From positions 310,001 through 374,000 of the forward strand of contig NZ_CP038492.1 of NCBI RefSeq assembly GCF_004751985.1: a DNA stretch of 64,000 bases. The letters are read 5' to 3'. This stretch comes from Rhodophyticola sp. CCM32 (GTDB lineage Bacteria > Pseudomonadota > Alphaproteobacteria > Rhodobacterales > Rhodobacteraceae). The notes under the pieces were generated by a model. It was given only the letters and a program-made list of their open reading frames with translations. It had not been told where the DNA came from and made no database searches. Both the position numbers and the translations under genes were made by a program. Shown here piece after piece: positions 8,388 through 15,833 of this stretch; within the stretch, counting starts at the first letter, position 1; every line of letters starts with the position of its first letter.

Positions 8388-9602
8388 ATGAGAATGTTCT
8401 GGAACAGTTTCATCACCGGGCCGCTTCTGGGCCTGTTCTGGGCGTTGATCGTGGCGACCAGTGTTGCGGTGTTGTTGTCCTTCATGACCGGGGCAGCGTT
8501 TCGGCCCGGATTGATCGGCTGTGTGATCCTGGGCGGGCTGGTCGGTGTTGCGGCGCTGGAGACGCGGATGGCCGGGCTGCTGGTGGCCGGTGTGTCGGTT
8601 CTGGCCGTGGTGATGAGCTATACCGGTGTCAGCGCGATCCATGTCTCGGGGGATGCCGGGCTGGTGCAGCATGTGATGGCCGGGGTCGGGTTTGGTGTGG
8701 CGCTGGGATGGCCGATGGCGGTGATCCTGCGGGGATGCCCCAAAGGCGTGCTGACACGCCATGAATGGGAGGACGCGGTGATCCGGTTTCTGACCGGGTT
8801 CGGCTATATCTTCTTTACCGCCGCTGTCGCGATTCCGTTTTACGTGATGGTGATGACCAGCCTGAAAACCCAGGGGCAGCTGATTGCCAATCCGCTGGAT
8901 TTCACCATTGATCTGAGCCAGGGTTGGGCCTTGCTGCGCAGCTATGAAGAGCTGTTTCGCGATTTCCGGTTCGGCAGCTATCTGTGGACCAGTTTCTATA
9001 TCTCGATCCTGACGGTGGCGATCACGCTGGCCTTCTCGATCCCCGGGGCCTATGCGGTGGCGCGGCTTAGATTCAAGGGGCAGACGGCGCTGAGCCGGTC
9101 GATCCTGCTGATCTATATGGTGCCGATGATCGTGCTGGCCCTGCCGATCTATATCGCCTTTTCGATGACCGGTCTGCGCAACTCGATTATGGGGATCGTG
9201 ATGATCTATCCGGTCACCACGATCCCGGTGGCGCTTTATATGTTGCAGGGGTATTTCCGCGGGCTTCCGGCCGAGATTGAAGAGGCCGGGCTGATGGACG
9301 GGTTAAACCGGTTGCAGGTGATCTGGAAGATCACCCTGCCCTTGTCGCTGCCGGCGCTGGCCTCGGTATCGCTGTATGTTTTCATGATCGCCTGGAACGA
9401 GTTTCTGCTGGCCTTCATGCTGCTGGATGATCCGTCGAAATTCACCCTGACCCGGGGGATTGCCTCGCTCAACTCCTCGGAAATTCCGCGCCAGCATCTG
9501 ATGGCGGGGGCGGTGATTGCGACCGTGCCGGTGATGGCGCTGTTCCTGGGGCTTGAGAAATTCATGACGCGGGGCCTGACCGCGGGGAGTGTCAAAGGAT
9601 GA
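8388..9602 (+). CDS. Sugar ABC transporter permease 2 with four extra N-terminal helices
   Basis: 404-residue inner-membrane permease (MalG/AglG class). Residues about 135-404 are the normal permease: FLTGFGYIFFTAAVAIPFYV as TM1, the MTSLKTQ turn, and the EAA loop EEAGLMDGLNRLQVIWKI. Before that, residues 1-125 add about four hydrophobic segments (near 12-32, 40-57, 62-80 and 95-115) not found in standard members of about 270-300 residues. Its stop overlaps the ATG of the hydrolase gene by four bases (ATGA), so the pair is coupled. Confidence 0.9.
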   Translation: MRMFWNSFITGPLLGLFWALIVATSVAVLLSFMTGAAFRPGLIGCVILGGLVGVAALETRMAGLLVAGVSVLAVVMSYTGVSAIHVSGDAGLVQHVMAGVGFGVALGWPMAVILRGCPKGVLTRHEWEDAVIRFLTGFGYIFFTAAVAIPFYVMVMTSLKTQGQLIANPLDFTIDLSQGWALLRSYEELFRDFRFGSYLWTSFYISILTVAITLAFSIPGAYAVARLRFKGQTALSRSILLIYMVPMIVLALPIYIAFSMTGLRNSIMGIVMIYPVTTIPVALYMLQGYFRGLPAEIEEAGLMDGLNRLQVIWKITLPLSLPALASVSLYVFMIAWNEFLLAFMLLDDPSKFTLTRGIASLNSSEIPRQHLMAGAVIATVPVMALFLGLEKFMTRGLTAGSVKG

Positions 9603-10888
9603 CGATGATGAGGACCGATACCTCCCCTCTGGATGCAGAGGCGCGGCGCATTCTGCGGCTGAATGACAAGGGCGGATACACGGTGCCGACCGCCGGGCTT
9701 TACCCCTATCAGTGGAATTGGGACAGCGCCTTTGCCGGTCTGGGCTTTGCCTGTTTCGATATCGACCGGGGCTGGAGAGAGCTGGAAACCCTGATGTCCG
9801 GCCAGTGGGAAAACGGGATGGTGCCGCATATCCTGTTTCATCGGCCCGATCCGGGGTATTTTCCCGGTGCGGATGTCTGGGGCACCGAGGATGCGCCGGG
9901 CAAGGGGGCCGGGCGCGTGCAATCCTCGGGCATCAGCCAGCCGCCGGTGGCGGCCAGTTTTGCCTGGCGGATGTATCAGCGGGATCCGGGCCCGGGTCTG
10001 GCGCGGCTGCGGGCGATGTTCCCCGGTCTCATGGCGTTTCACCGCTGGTTCATCGCCGCCCGCGCCGAAAGCGGGGCGGTGGCGATCACCCACCCTTGGG
10101 AGGCCGGGCGCGACAATGCCCCCGATTGGGACGCGGCGATGGCGGGTATCACGCCGGAGGGTGTGGCCCCTTACACGCGGCGCGATACGGGCCATGTCAA
10201 CCCGCGCATGCGGCCCACGAAAGAGGATTATGACCGCTATATCTGGCTGGTTCAGTTCGGGCGGGAACGGGGCTGGGACGATGCGGCGATTGCGGCGGAA
10301 AGCCCGTTTCGCGTGGCCGACCCGACGCTGACCTTCACCCTGATGCGCGCCTGCCGGGATTTGCGGTTGGCCGCCGGGGTTCTGGGCGAGGCGACATCCG
10401 AGATCGATGGCTGGATCGCCTATCTGGAAGAGGGCGCCGAGACATTGTGGAACGCGGAAACCGGCACCTATGACAGCCGCGATTTGTGCAGCGGGCAGTT
10501 GGCCGGTTCGGTCTCGAACGCCTCGTTCCTGTGCTGGTGGGGCGGGCTGGAGGACCGGCGGTCCCTGCCGGTGCTGGAGCGGGTGCTGGATGCGGCGCGT
10601 TATGGCCTGCCAAGCTTCGACCCGGGTGATCCGAAATTCGACCCGCTGCGCTATTGGCGCGGGCCGGTCTGGGGCGTGATGAACATGATTGCCGGTGTCG
10701 GCATGGCCGAACAGGGGCTGACAGCACAGGCGGAGCGTATCCGTGCCGACACTGCCCGGCTGATCGCCGAGAACGGGTTTGCGGAATATTTCAGCCCCGA
10801 GGACGGCACACCGGCCGGGGGCGCGACATTCACATGGACGGCGGCGATCTGGTTGGCCTGGGCCTCGCCATCCGCCGGGGAGGGTTAG
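9599..10888 (+). CDS. MGH1-like glycoside hydrolase (GH63 clan; glucosyl/mannosylglycerate hydrolase-like)
   Basis: 429-residue cytoplasmic (alpha/alpha)6-barrel hydrolase with no signal peptide. Family marks are YPYQWNWDSAF (36-45), HPWEAGRDNAPDWD (165-178, D172 a candidate general acid), RYWRGPVWGVMN (351-362), and EYFSP (396-400) followed by FTWTAAIWLAW. The layout matches GH63-type mannosylglycerate and glucosylglycerate hydrolases. Being encoded between the permeases and the ATPase, it probably splits the imported glycoside inside the cell. The exact substrate cannot be read from sequence; glucosylglycerol or another small alpha-glycoside is also possible. Confidence 0.82.
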   Translation: MTMMRTDTSPLDAEARRILRLNDKGGYTVPTAGLYPYQWNWDSAFAGLGFACFDIDRGWRELETLMSGQWENGMVPHILFHRPDPGYFPGADVWGTEDAPGKGAGRVQSSGISQPPVAASFAWRMYQRDPGPGLARLRAMFPGLMAFHRWFIAARAESGAVAITHPWEAGRDNAPDWDAAMAGITPEGVAPYTRRDTGHVNPRMRPTKEDYDRYIWLVQFGRERGWDDAAIAAESPFRVADPTLTFTLMRACRDLRLAAGVLGEATSEIDGWIAYLEEGAETLWNAETGTYDSRDLCSGQLAGSVSNASFLCWWGGLEDRRSLPVLERVLDAARYGLPSFDPGDPKFDPLRYWRGPVWGVMNMIAGVGMAEQGLTAQAERIRADTARLIAENGFAEYFSPEDGTPAGGATFTWTAAIWLAWASPSAGEG

Positions 10889-10891
10889 GAT

Positions 10892-11941
10892 ATGGGCAAG
10901 ATTGAGCTGAAGGCGGTCGAGAAATGGTTTGGTGACATACAGGTCATCAAGGGTGTGGATCTGACCATTGATGACAGTGAATTTGTGATCTTCGTGGGCC
11001 CCTCGGGCTGCGGGAAATCCACCCTGCTCAGGATGATTGCCGGGTTGGAGGAAACCTCGCGCGGGGAGATCATCATTGACGGGCGGGATGCGACGGCAGA
11101 GCCGCCCTCGAAACGCGGTCTGGCGATGGTGTTCCAGTCTTACGCGCTTTATCCGCATATGACGGTGAAGGAGAATATGGGGTTTTCCCTGAAAACCGCA
11201 GGCGCGCCGAAGGCCGAGCAGGAGGAGAAGGTGGCCGAGGCGGCCCGCGCCCTGCGGCTGGAGGAATATCTGGAGCGGCGGCCCAAGGATCTGAGCGGCG
11301 GGCAGCGGCAACGGGTGGCCATCGGGCGGTCTATTGTGCGCGATCCGACCGCCTTTCTGTTTGATGAACCGCTGAGCAATCTGGACGCCTCGCTGCGCGT
11401 GGAGATGCGCTATGAGATCGCCAAACTGCATCAGGCGCTGGATGCGACGATGATCTATGTGACCCATGATCAGGTCGAGGCGATGACCCTGGCCGACCGG
11501 ATTGTGGTGTTGAGCGCGGGCCGGATCGAACAGGTCGGCAGCCCGCGGGAGCTTTATGACCATCCGGCGAACCTGTTTGTGGCGCAGTTCATCGGCTCCC
11601 CGAAGATGAATATCCTGCCCTGCACCGTTTCGGACGGGGCGTTTGCCCTGGCAGGCGGTGGTGGCGGGCCGGTCTCGGGCGGTGAGGGGGCCACGCAACT
11701 GGGCATCCGGCCCGAGGCGATTGATCTGGTGGCGCCCGGCACGGGCCATGTGGATGGTATTGTCGATGTGACCGAATATCTGGGCGCGGATGCCTATCTG
11801 ATCATTGATTGCGGGGCGTCGGGCAGTCTGACCCTGCGAACCGATGGGGAAACCACGCTGACACCCGGTGCGCCCGTGGGGTTGAAATTCGACGATCGCA
11901 AACTGCATCTGTTCGATGCAGAGGGTGTGGCCCTGCGTTAG
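10892..11941 (+). CDS. Sugar ABC transporter ATP-binding protein (UgpC/MsmK type)
   Basis: 349-residue ATPase energising the importer. Walker [10 protein letters not shown] is at 36-44, signature [14 protein letters not shown] near 135, and Walker B with D-loop [11 protein letters not shown] follows; the switch His lies in [16 protein letters not shown]. The C-terminal about 110 residues form the TOBE/OB regulatory domain ([12 protein letters not shown]). It starts 3 bases after the hydrolase stop. Its TAG stop overlaps the TA at which the palindromic element 11939-12158 begins. Confidence 0.95.
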   Translation: MGKIELKAVEKWFGDIQVIKGVDLTIDDSEFVIFVGPSGCGKSTLLRMIAGLEETSRGEIIIDGRDATAEPPSKRGLAMVFQSYALYPHMTVKENMGFSLKTAGAPKAEQEEKVAEAARALRLEEYLERRPKDLSGGQRQRVAIGRSIVRDPTAFLFDEPLSNLDASLRVEMRYEIAKLHQALDATMIYVTHDQVEAMTLADRIVVLSAGRIEQVGSPRELYDHPANLFVAQFIGSPKMNILPCTVSDGAFALAGGGGGPVSGGEGATQLGIRPEAIDLVAPGTGHVDGIVDVTEYLGADAYLIIDCGASGSLTLRTDGETTLTPGAPVGLKFDDRKLHLFDAEGVALR

Positions 11942-12158
11942 GGGCGAAATTGTTTATTCTGCACGACCGTGCATCGAAATGCGCCTTCTGGATCAGCAGT
12001 TTGCTGATCTAAGGTGTTTCGGGTTTCAGGTGAAACGCTATGGTGCCATATGCGGCGCGGGGTGGAAAACTCCAGTTTTCCACGTGGAATTCTGGAGAAT
12101 TCCGCCTGAAAGCGGTTTTCGGTGGAGCGGTCGTGCAGAATAAAACGATTTCGCTATA
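11939..12158. repeat. B-type palindromic element with distinct interior
   Basis: Non-coding element bounded by TA. The ends are long inverted repeats: GCGAAATTGTTTATTCTGCA at the left and TGCAGAATAAAACGATTTCG at the right, matching one terminus of the 213-bp family B. The interior carries GGATCAGCAGTTTGCTGATC, as in family B. It also holds a pair of perfect palindromes (GGAAAACTCCAGTTTTCC, GGAATTCTGGAGAATTCC) shared with the regions near 38500 and 49000. The left TA is part of the ATPase stop codon. Confidence 0.75.
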
Positions 12159-12195
12159 ACAGCACTCTGCATATGCGGAGGCAGGAGAGGGCGGG

Positions 12196-12855
12196 ATGCG
12201 GCAACCGCAAAGCATGTGGAGCCTTGAAACGCTTGGCCGGGTGCGTCTTGGCCGGCATTTCTTCATGCGTGAGTTTCTCTATTCCGAGATCGGCAATATC
12301 CACAGGATCAGCAACATTCCCCAGAACCCGGATATGGCGATAGAGACCGGTCGTGTGTTATGTGAAACCCTGCTTGATCCATTGGTGGAAACCTTTGGTG
12401 TGGTCTCTGTCCGGTCGGGCTACCGCAGCCCGGAACTGAACCGGTTTGGCAATGAAAACGGGCTGAATTGCGCGCGCAATGATTATAACTGGGCGCGCCA
12501 TATCTGGGATTTCGTCGATCACAAGGGGCGCAAAGGGGCCTGTAGCTCTGTGGTGATCCCCTGGTTCGCCGATCAGTATGCGCAAGGGCGCGATTGGCGT
12601 GATCTGGCCTGCTGGATGCGCGACCATCTGTGCTTTCACGATATCTGGTTTTTCCCCAAACTCTGTGCATTCAATCTGGGGTGGCGCGATGATCCGGCGG
12701 GGCGGGTGTTTTCCTATATCGCCCCGAAGGGGGAGTTGAAGGATATCGCGGATGCCCCGGCCCGCTATGCGGATTTTCCAGCTTTCCGGGGGCTGGCCTT
12801 TCCCGCGCCGCCGGATCGGTTTGCCTGCCCGGATCACCCCATGGAGAGACCCTGA
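12196..12855 (+). CDS. Peptidase M15-like (D-Ala-D-Ala carboxypeptidase fold) protein, probably non-catalytic
   Basis: 219 residues without signal peptide. The centre (SVRSGYRSPELN, then NDYNWARHIWD) follows the layout of zinc M15 peptidases, SGYR...N and H-x6-D. However, the first zinc-binding His of the usual pattern aligns with Asn here; RHIWD keeps the second. This looks like an M15 fold adapted to another use, or a weak homologue. An RBS (GGAGGCAGGAGAGGG) precedes the ATG. The stop overlaps the next ATG (TGATG), so it is coupled to the SDR gene. Confidence 0.6.
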   Translation: MRQPQSMWSLETLGRVRLGRHFFMREFLYSEIGNIHRISNIPQNPDMAIETGRVLCETLLDPLVETFGVVSVRSGYRSPELNRFGNENGLNCARNDYNWARHIWDFVDHKGRKGACSSVVIPWFADQYAQGRDWRDLACWMRDHLCFHDIWFFPKLCAFNLGWRDDPAGRVFSYIAPKGELKDIADAPARYADFPAFRGLAFPAPPDRFACPDHPMERP

Positions 12856-13613
12856 TGACCCTGCCCCGCACCCCTTCTTTCCGGCTGGACGGCCGTCAGG
12901 CGCTGGTGACCGGCGGGTCTCGGGGCATCGGTCTGGGCTGCGCCATGGCGCTGGCAGAGGCGGGCGCGCATGTGGTGATCGCCGCGCGCGGGGCGGCACA
13001 GGTCGAGGCTGCGGTGGCTGCGATCACAGATGCCGGGCTCAATGCCGAGGGGCTGGTGCTGGATGTGACGGATCTGGCAGCGCATCGCGCGGCGCTGAGC
13101 GCTTTGGGCCCGCTTGATATCCTGTGCAATTCCGCCGGGTTTGCCCGCCATTCCCCGGCGTTGGAGACCCGGCCGGAAGATTATGACAGGGTCATGGATG
13201 TGAATCTGCGCGCCGCCTATTTTCTGGCTGTGGGCGCGGCCCATGCGATGCAGGATCGCGGCGGGTCGATCATTCAGATTTCAAGCCAGATGGGCCATGT
13301 GGGCGGGCCGGACCGGGGGGTTTATTGCGCCTCGAAACACGCGGTTGAGGGCATGACCAAAGCGATGGCGATTGAGTGGGGGCCGAAAAATATCCGGGTC
13401 AACACGATCTGCCCCACCTTTGTCCGGACACCGCTGTCGGAGCCCAGCTTCAATGACCCGGATACGCGGGCCTGGATCGAGAGCAAGATCAAACTGCCGC
13501 GCGTGGCCGGGATCGAGGATATCATGGGCGCGGTTGTGTTTCTGGCATCCGATGCAAGCGCCATGGTCACAGGCACATCGCTTCTGGTCGATGGTGGCTG
13601 GACGGCGGGGTAG
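12855..13613 (+). CDS. SDR family NAD(P)-dependent oxidoreductase
   Basis: 252-residue classical short-chain dehydrogenase. The cofactor motif TGGSRGIG is at 17-24, CNSAG at about 94-98, a catalytic Ser in IQISSQMG and the YCASKHAVEGMTKA Tyr-x3-Lys pair. The C-terminal LASDASAMVTGTSLLVDGGW is typical of gluconate-5-dehydrogenase/3-ketoacyl-ACP-reductase-like members. It overlaps the stop of the M15-like gene by one base. Substrate unknown. Confidence 0.92.
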   Translation: MTLPRTPSFRLDGRQALVTGGSRGIGLGCAMALAEAGAHVVIAARGAAQVEAAVAAITDAGLNAEGLVLDVTDLAAHRAALSALGPLDILCNSAGFARHSPALETRPEDYDRVMDVNLRAAYFLAVGAAHAMQDRGGSIIQISSQMGHVGGPDRGVYCASKHAVEGMTKAMAIEWGPKNIRVNTICPTFVRTPLSEPSFNDPDTRAWIESKIKLPRVAGIEDIMGAVVFLASDASAMVTGTSLLVDGGWTAG

Positions 13614-13660
13614 GGTCTCGCCCTATACTCACAATGGGTGCGTGCGGGTTTCTGCCGGAT

Positions 13661-13696
13661 GCTTCCGGCGGGCGTATTTGGAACAAGAAGAAAGGG
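13661..13696 (+). repeat. Recurrent border motif GGCGGGCGTATTTGG-ACAAGAAGAA, copy 1
   Basis: CTTCCGGCGGGCGTATTTGG followed by AACAAGAAGAAAGGG. The same motif occurs inverted at 18961-19000 and 59481-59515. Here its purine-rich end also supplies the probable ribosome-binding site of the hydrolase that starts at 13705. Confidence 0.7.
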
Positions 13697-13704
13697 TGCA
13701 GGCC

Positions 13705-14406
13705 GTGGCGGAACCGCTGGTATTGTTGCCGGGGATGATGTGTGATGCCCGGGTGTGGTGGCCACAGATGACCGCCCTTTCAGGGGCATATGTGATGCAT
13801 ATGGCCCCGATCACCGGTGCGGCACATGTGGAAACCCTTGCCGCGCAGGTGTTGGAGGGTGCCCCTGAGCGGTTTGCCCTGGCAGGTCTTGGCCTGGGGG
13901 GTGTCGTGGCGATGGAAATGTATCGCCGCGCACCCGACCGGATCAGCCGGATCGCTTTGATGGACACGACCCCGCTTGCCGAAACGCCCGTTGTGGCCGC
14001 AACGCGGGAGCCGCAGATTGTCGCCGCCAAGGCCGGGCGGCTGGATCAGGTGATATGCGATGAGATACAGGCCAGCGGGCTGACATCGGGGACCGCGCAA
14101 GGCGCGGTGATGGAACTTGCGCTGGATATGGCAGAGGGGCTGGGGCCGGATATATTTGTGGCGCAGTCCAGGGCGATGCAGCGGCGGCAGGATCAGCAGG
14201 CGGTCTTGCGGCGGATATCCGTGCCCGCGCTGGTGCTTTGCGGGGAATATGATGCGCTTTGCCCGGTGCGGCGCCATGAATTCATGGCCGATCTGATCCC
14301 CGGCGCAACACTGGAGGTGATCGGGGGGAGCGGGCATTTACCGACCCTGGAACAGCCGGGTGCCAGCACGCGGGCCCTGCAAACCTGGCTGGAGGCCGGG
14401 GCCTGA
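13705..14406 (+). CDS. Alpha/beta-hydrolase-fold protein lacking the nucleophile serine
   Basis: 233 residues if started at the GTG 13705, which has GAAAGGG 9 bases upstream; there is no nearby ATG. The fold is a canonical small alpha/beta hydrolase: LVLLPGMMCDARVW, then FALAGLGLGGVVAMEM, late Asp in LCGEYDALCP, and His in GGSGHLPTLEQP. At the nucleophile elbow the usual G-x-S-x-G reads G-L-G-L-G, with Gly63 (codon GGC) where Ser is expected. Either a non-catalytic homologue or a single AGC-to-GGC change or error. Function unknown; may act with the preceding SDR. Confidence 0.8.
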   Translation: MAEPLVLLPGMMCDARVWWPQMTALSGAYVMHMAPITGAAHVETLAAQVLEGAPERFALAGLGLGGVVAMEMYRRAPDRISRIALMDTTPLAETPVVAATREPQIVAAKAGRLDQVICDEIQASGLTSGTAQGAVMELALDMAEGLGPDIFVAQSRAMQRRQDQQAVLRRISVPALVLCGEYDALCPVRRHEFMADLIPGATLEVIGGSGHLPTLEQPGASTRALQTWLEAGA

Positions 14407-14430
14407 GGCAACCCGCTATAGATGCGCCCT

Positions 14431-15714
14431 CTATGCGGCGGCGATCTCATCGGGGTCAGGGGATTTTACCGGGGCTTTCGGCGCATCGCAATTCGCGTCG
14501 ATGAAATCAAGCACCAGAGGGCGGATCTTGTTGCGCCAGCTTTTCCCGGCAAAGATGCCGTAATGCCCGGCATTCGGCTCGATATAGCTGGCCTTCTTGC
14601 TGTCGGGCAGGCCGGTGCACAGATCCAGCGCGGCAACACATTGGCCCGGTGCCGAGATGTCATCCTTGCCGCCTTCGACGGTTTTCACCGCGACAGTGGT
14701 GATCTTGCCGATATCAACCGGTTTCCCCGCGACTGAGAAACGGTTCTGGGCAATTTCCAGGTCTTTGAAAATGCGTTCCACGGTGGAAAGGTAGAATTCG
14801 GCCGTCATATCCATGACGGCAAGATATTCGTCATAGAATTTGTTGTGTTTGTCATGGTCCGATGCGTCGCCCTTGGCGACATTCATGATCTGCGTGGCGA
14901 AGGCCTTGCCGTGCTTTTCCGCATTCATCGCCATGAAACTGGCGAGCTGTTGCAGGCCGGGATAGACCCTGCGTCCGGCCCCGGCATATTTGAAGCCGAC
15001 CTGTTGCAGCACATGCCGCTCCAGCTGGCCCATGGTAACGCGATTGCCGAAATCGGTGACATCGGTCGGCGCGGCATCGGGGTCGATCGGCCCGCCGATC
15101 AATGTCAGGCTGCGCGGCTGCGCTTTGGGGTCTTCCTCGGCCAGATAGGCGGTGGCGGCAAGGGCCAGAGGTGCGGGTTGGCACACCGCGATCACATGGG
15201 TGTCGGGGCCCATTTCCCGCAGAAAATCAACCAGATACAGAGTGTAATCCTCGATATCGAATTTCCCGCAGCTGACGGGAATATCACGGGCATTGTGCCA
15301 ATCCGTGATATAGACGTCACAATCAGGCATCAGGCTGATCACCGTTGAGCGAAGGAGCGTGGCATAGTGACCGGACATCGGCGCGACCAGCAGAACCTTG
15401 CGACCGGTAGATGCGCGGCCCTGCACGTCAAAGCGGATCAGATCGCCAAAGGGGCGGCTGACCACTGTTTCAATCAGCACCGGATGGTCGCGGCCATCAT
15501 CGCCTGCCAGAGAGTGGATGTTCCAGTCGGGCTTGGCCACCATACGGGCAAAGCTGCGTTCCATCACTTCGCCCCAGGCGCCTGCAATCTGGATCGCGGG
15601 ATTCGCGATAAGACCAAGCTGCGGGTAGGAACACATGGCGCGCGCAGTCGATCCCATCCACTGGTTGGTGACACGGATCGATTCCATGAGATCATAGGTG
15701 AGCAGGTGGTTCAT
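14431..15714 (-). CDS. phaZ: Intracellular polyhydroxyalkanoate depolymerase
   Basis: 427 residues, like PhaZ1-type depolymerases that mobilise PHA granules in the cytoplasm. The N-terminus MNHLLTYDLMESIRVTNQWM is typical. The lipase-box region VCQPAPLALA carries Cys178, the thiol nucleophile of this class, in place of Ser. It is divergent from phaC with 119 bases between them, the standard arrangement in Rhodobacterales. A PhaR-like palindrome lies in the shared intergenic region. Confidence 0.95.
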   Translation of the reverse strand: MNHLLTYDLMESIRVTNQWMGSTARAMCSYPQLGLIANPAIQIAGAWGEVMERSFARMVAKPDWNIHSLAGDDGRDHPVLIETVVSRPFGDLIRFDVQGRASTGRKVLLVAPMSGHYATLLRSTVISLMPDCDVYITDWHNARDIPVSCGKFDIEDYTLYLVDFLREMGPDTHVIAVCQPAPLALAATAYLAEEDPKAQPRSLTLIGGPIDPDAAPTDVTDFGNRVTMGQLERHVLQQVGFKYAGAGRRVYPGLQQLASFMAMNAEKHGKAFATQIMNVAKGDASDHDKHNKFYDEYLAVMDMTAEFYLSTVERIFKDLEIAQNRFSVAGKPVDIGKITTVAVKTVEGGKDDISAPGQCVAALDLCTGLPDSKKASYIEPNAGHYGIFAGKSWRNKIRPLVLDFIDANCDAPKAPVKSPDPDEIAAA

Positions 15715-15804
15715 ACCGGTACTCCAGCTAAGATTCTCCCGAATATGATGATACCGGGTCTATTCGTCGCTTTGCCGCCTCACCTCGGCATCGTTATGAA
15801 TGCG

Positions 15805-15815
15805 AATGCAGCATT
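15805..15815. promoter_or_regulatory. Possible PhaR half-site palindrome between phaZ and phaC
   Basis: AATGCAGCATT is a perfect 11-bp palindrome with TGC-N1-GCA core, 19 bases before the phaC ATG and within the divergent promoter region. The phaP and phaR sites instead use TGC-N3-GCA, so this is a candidate only. Confidence 0.35.
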
Positions 15816-15833
15816 TGAGGGGTAAAAGCAAGT

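Noticed and set aside
5525..11908. Very long minus-strand open frames (986 aa at 5525-8485; 890 aa at 9236-11908) opposite the sugar ABC operon
   Set aside because: They are antisense shadows of well-supported plus-strand genes in high-GC DNA; composition is His/Arg/Gln/Pro-rich without domains.
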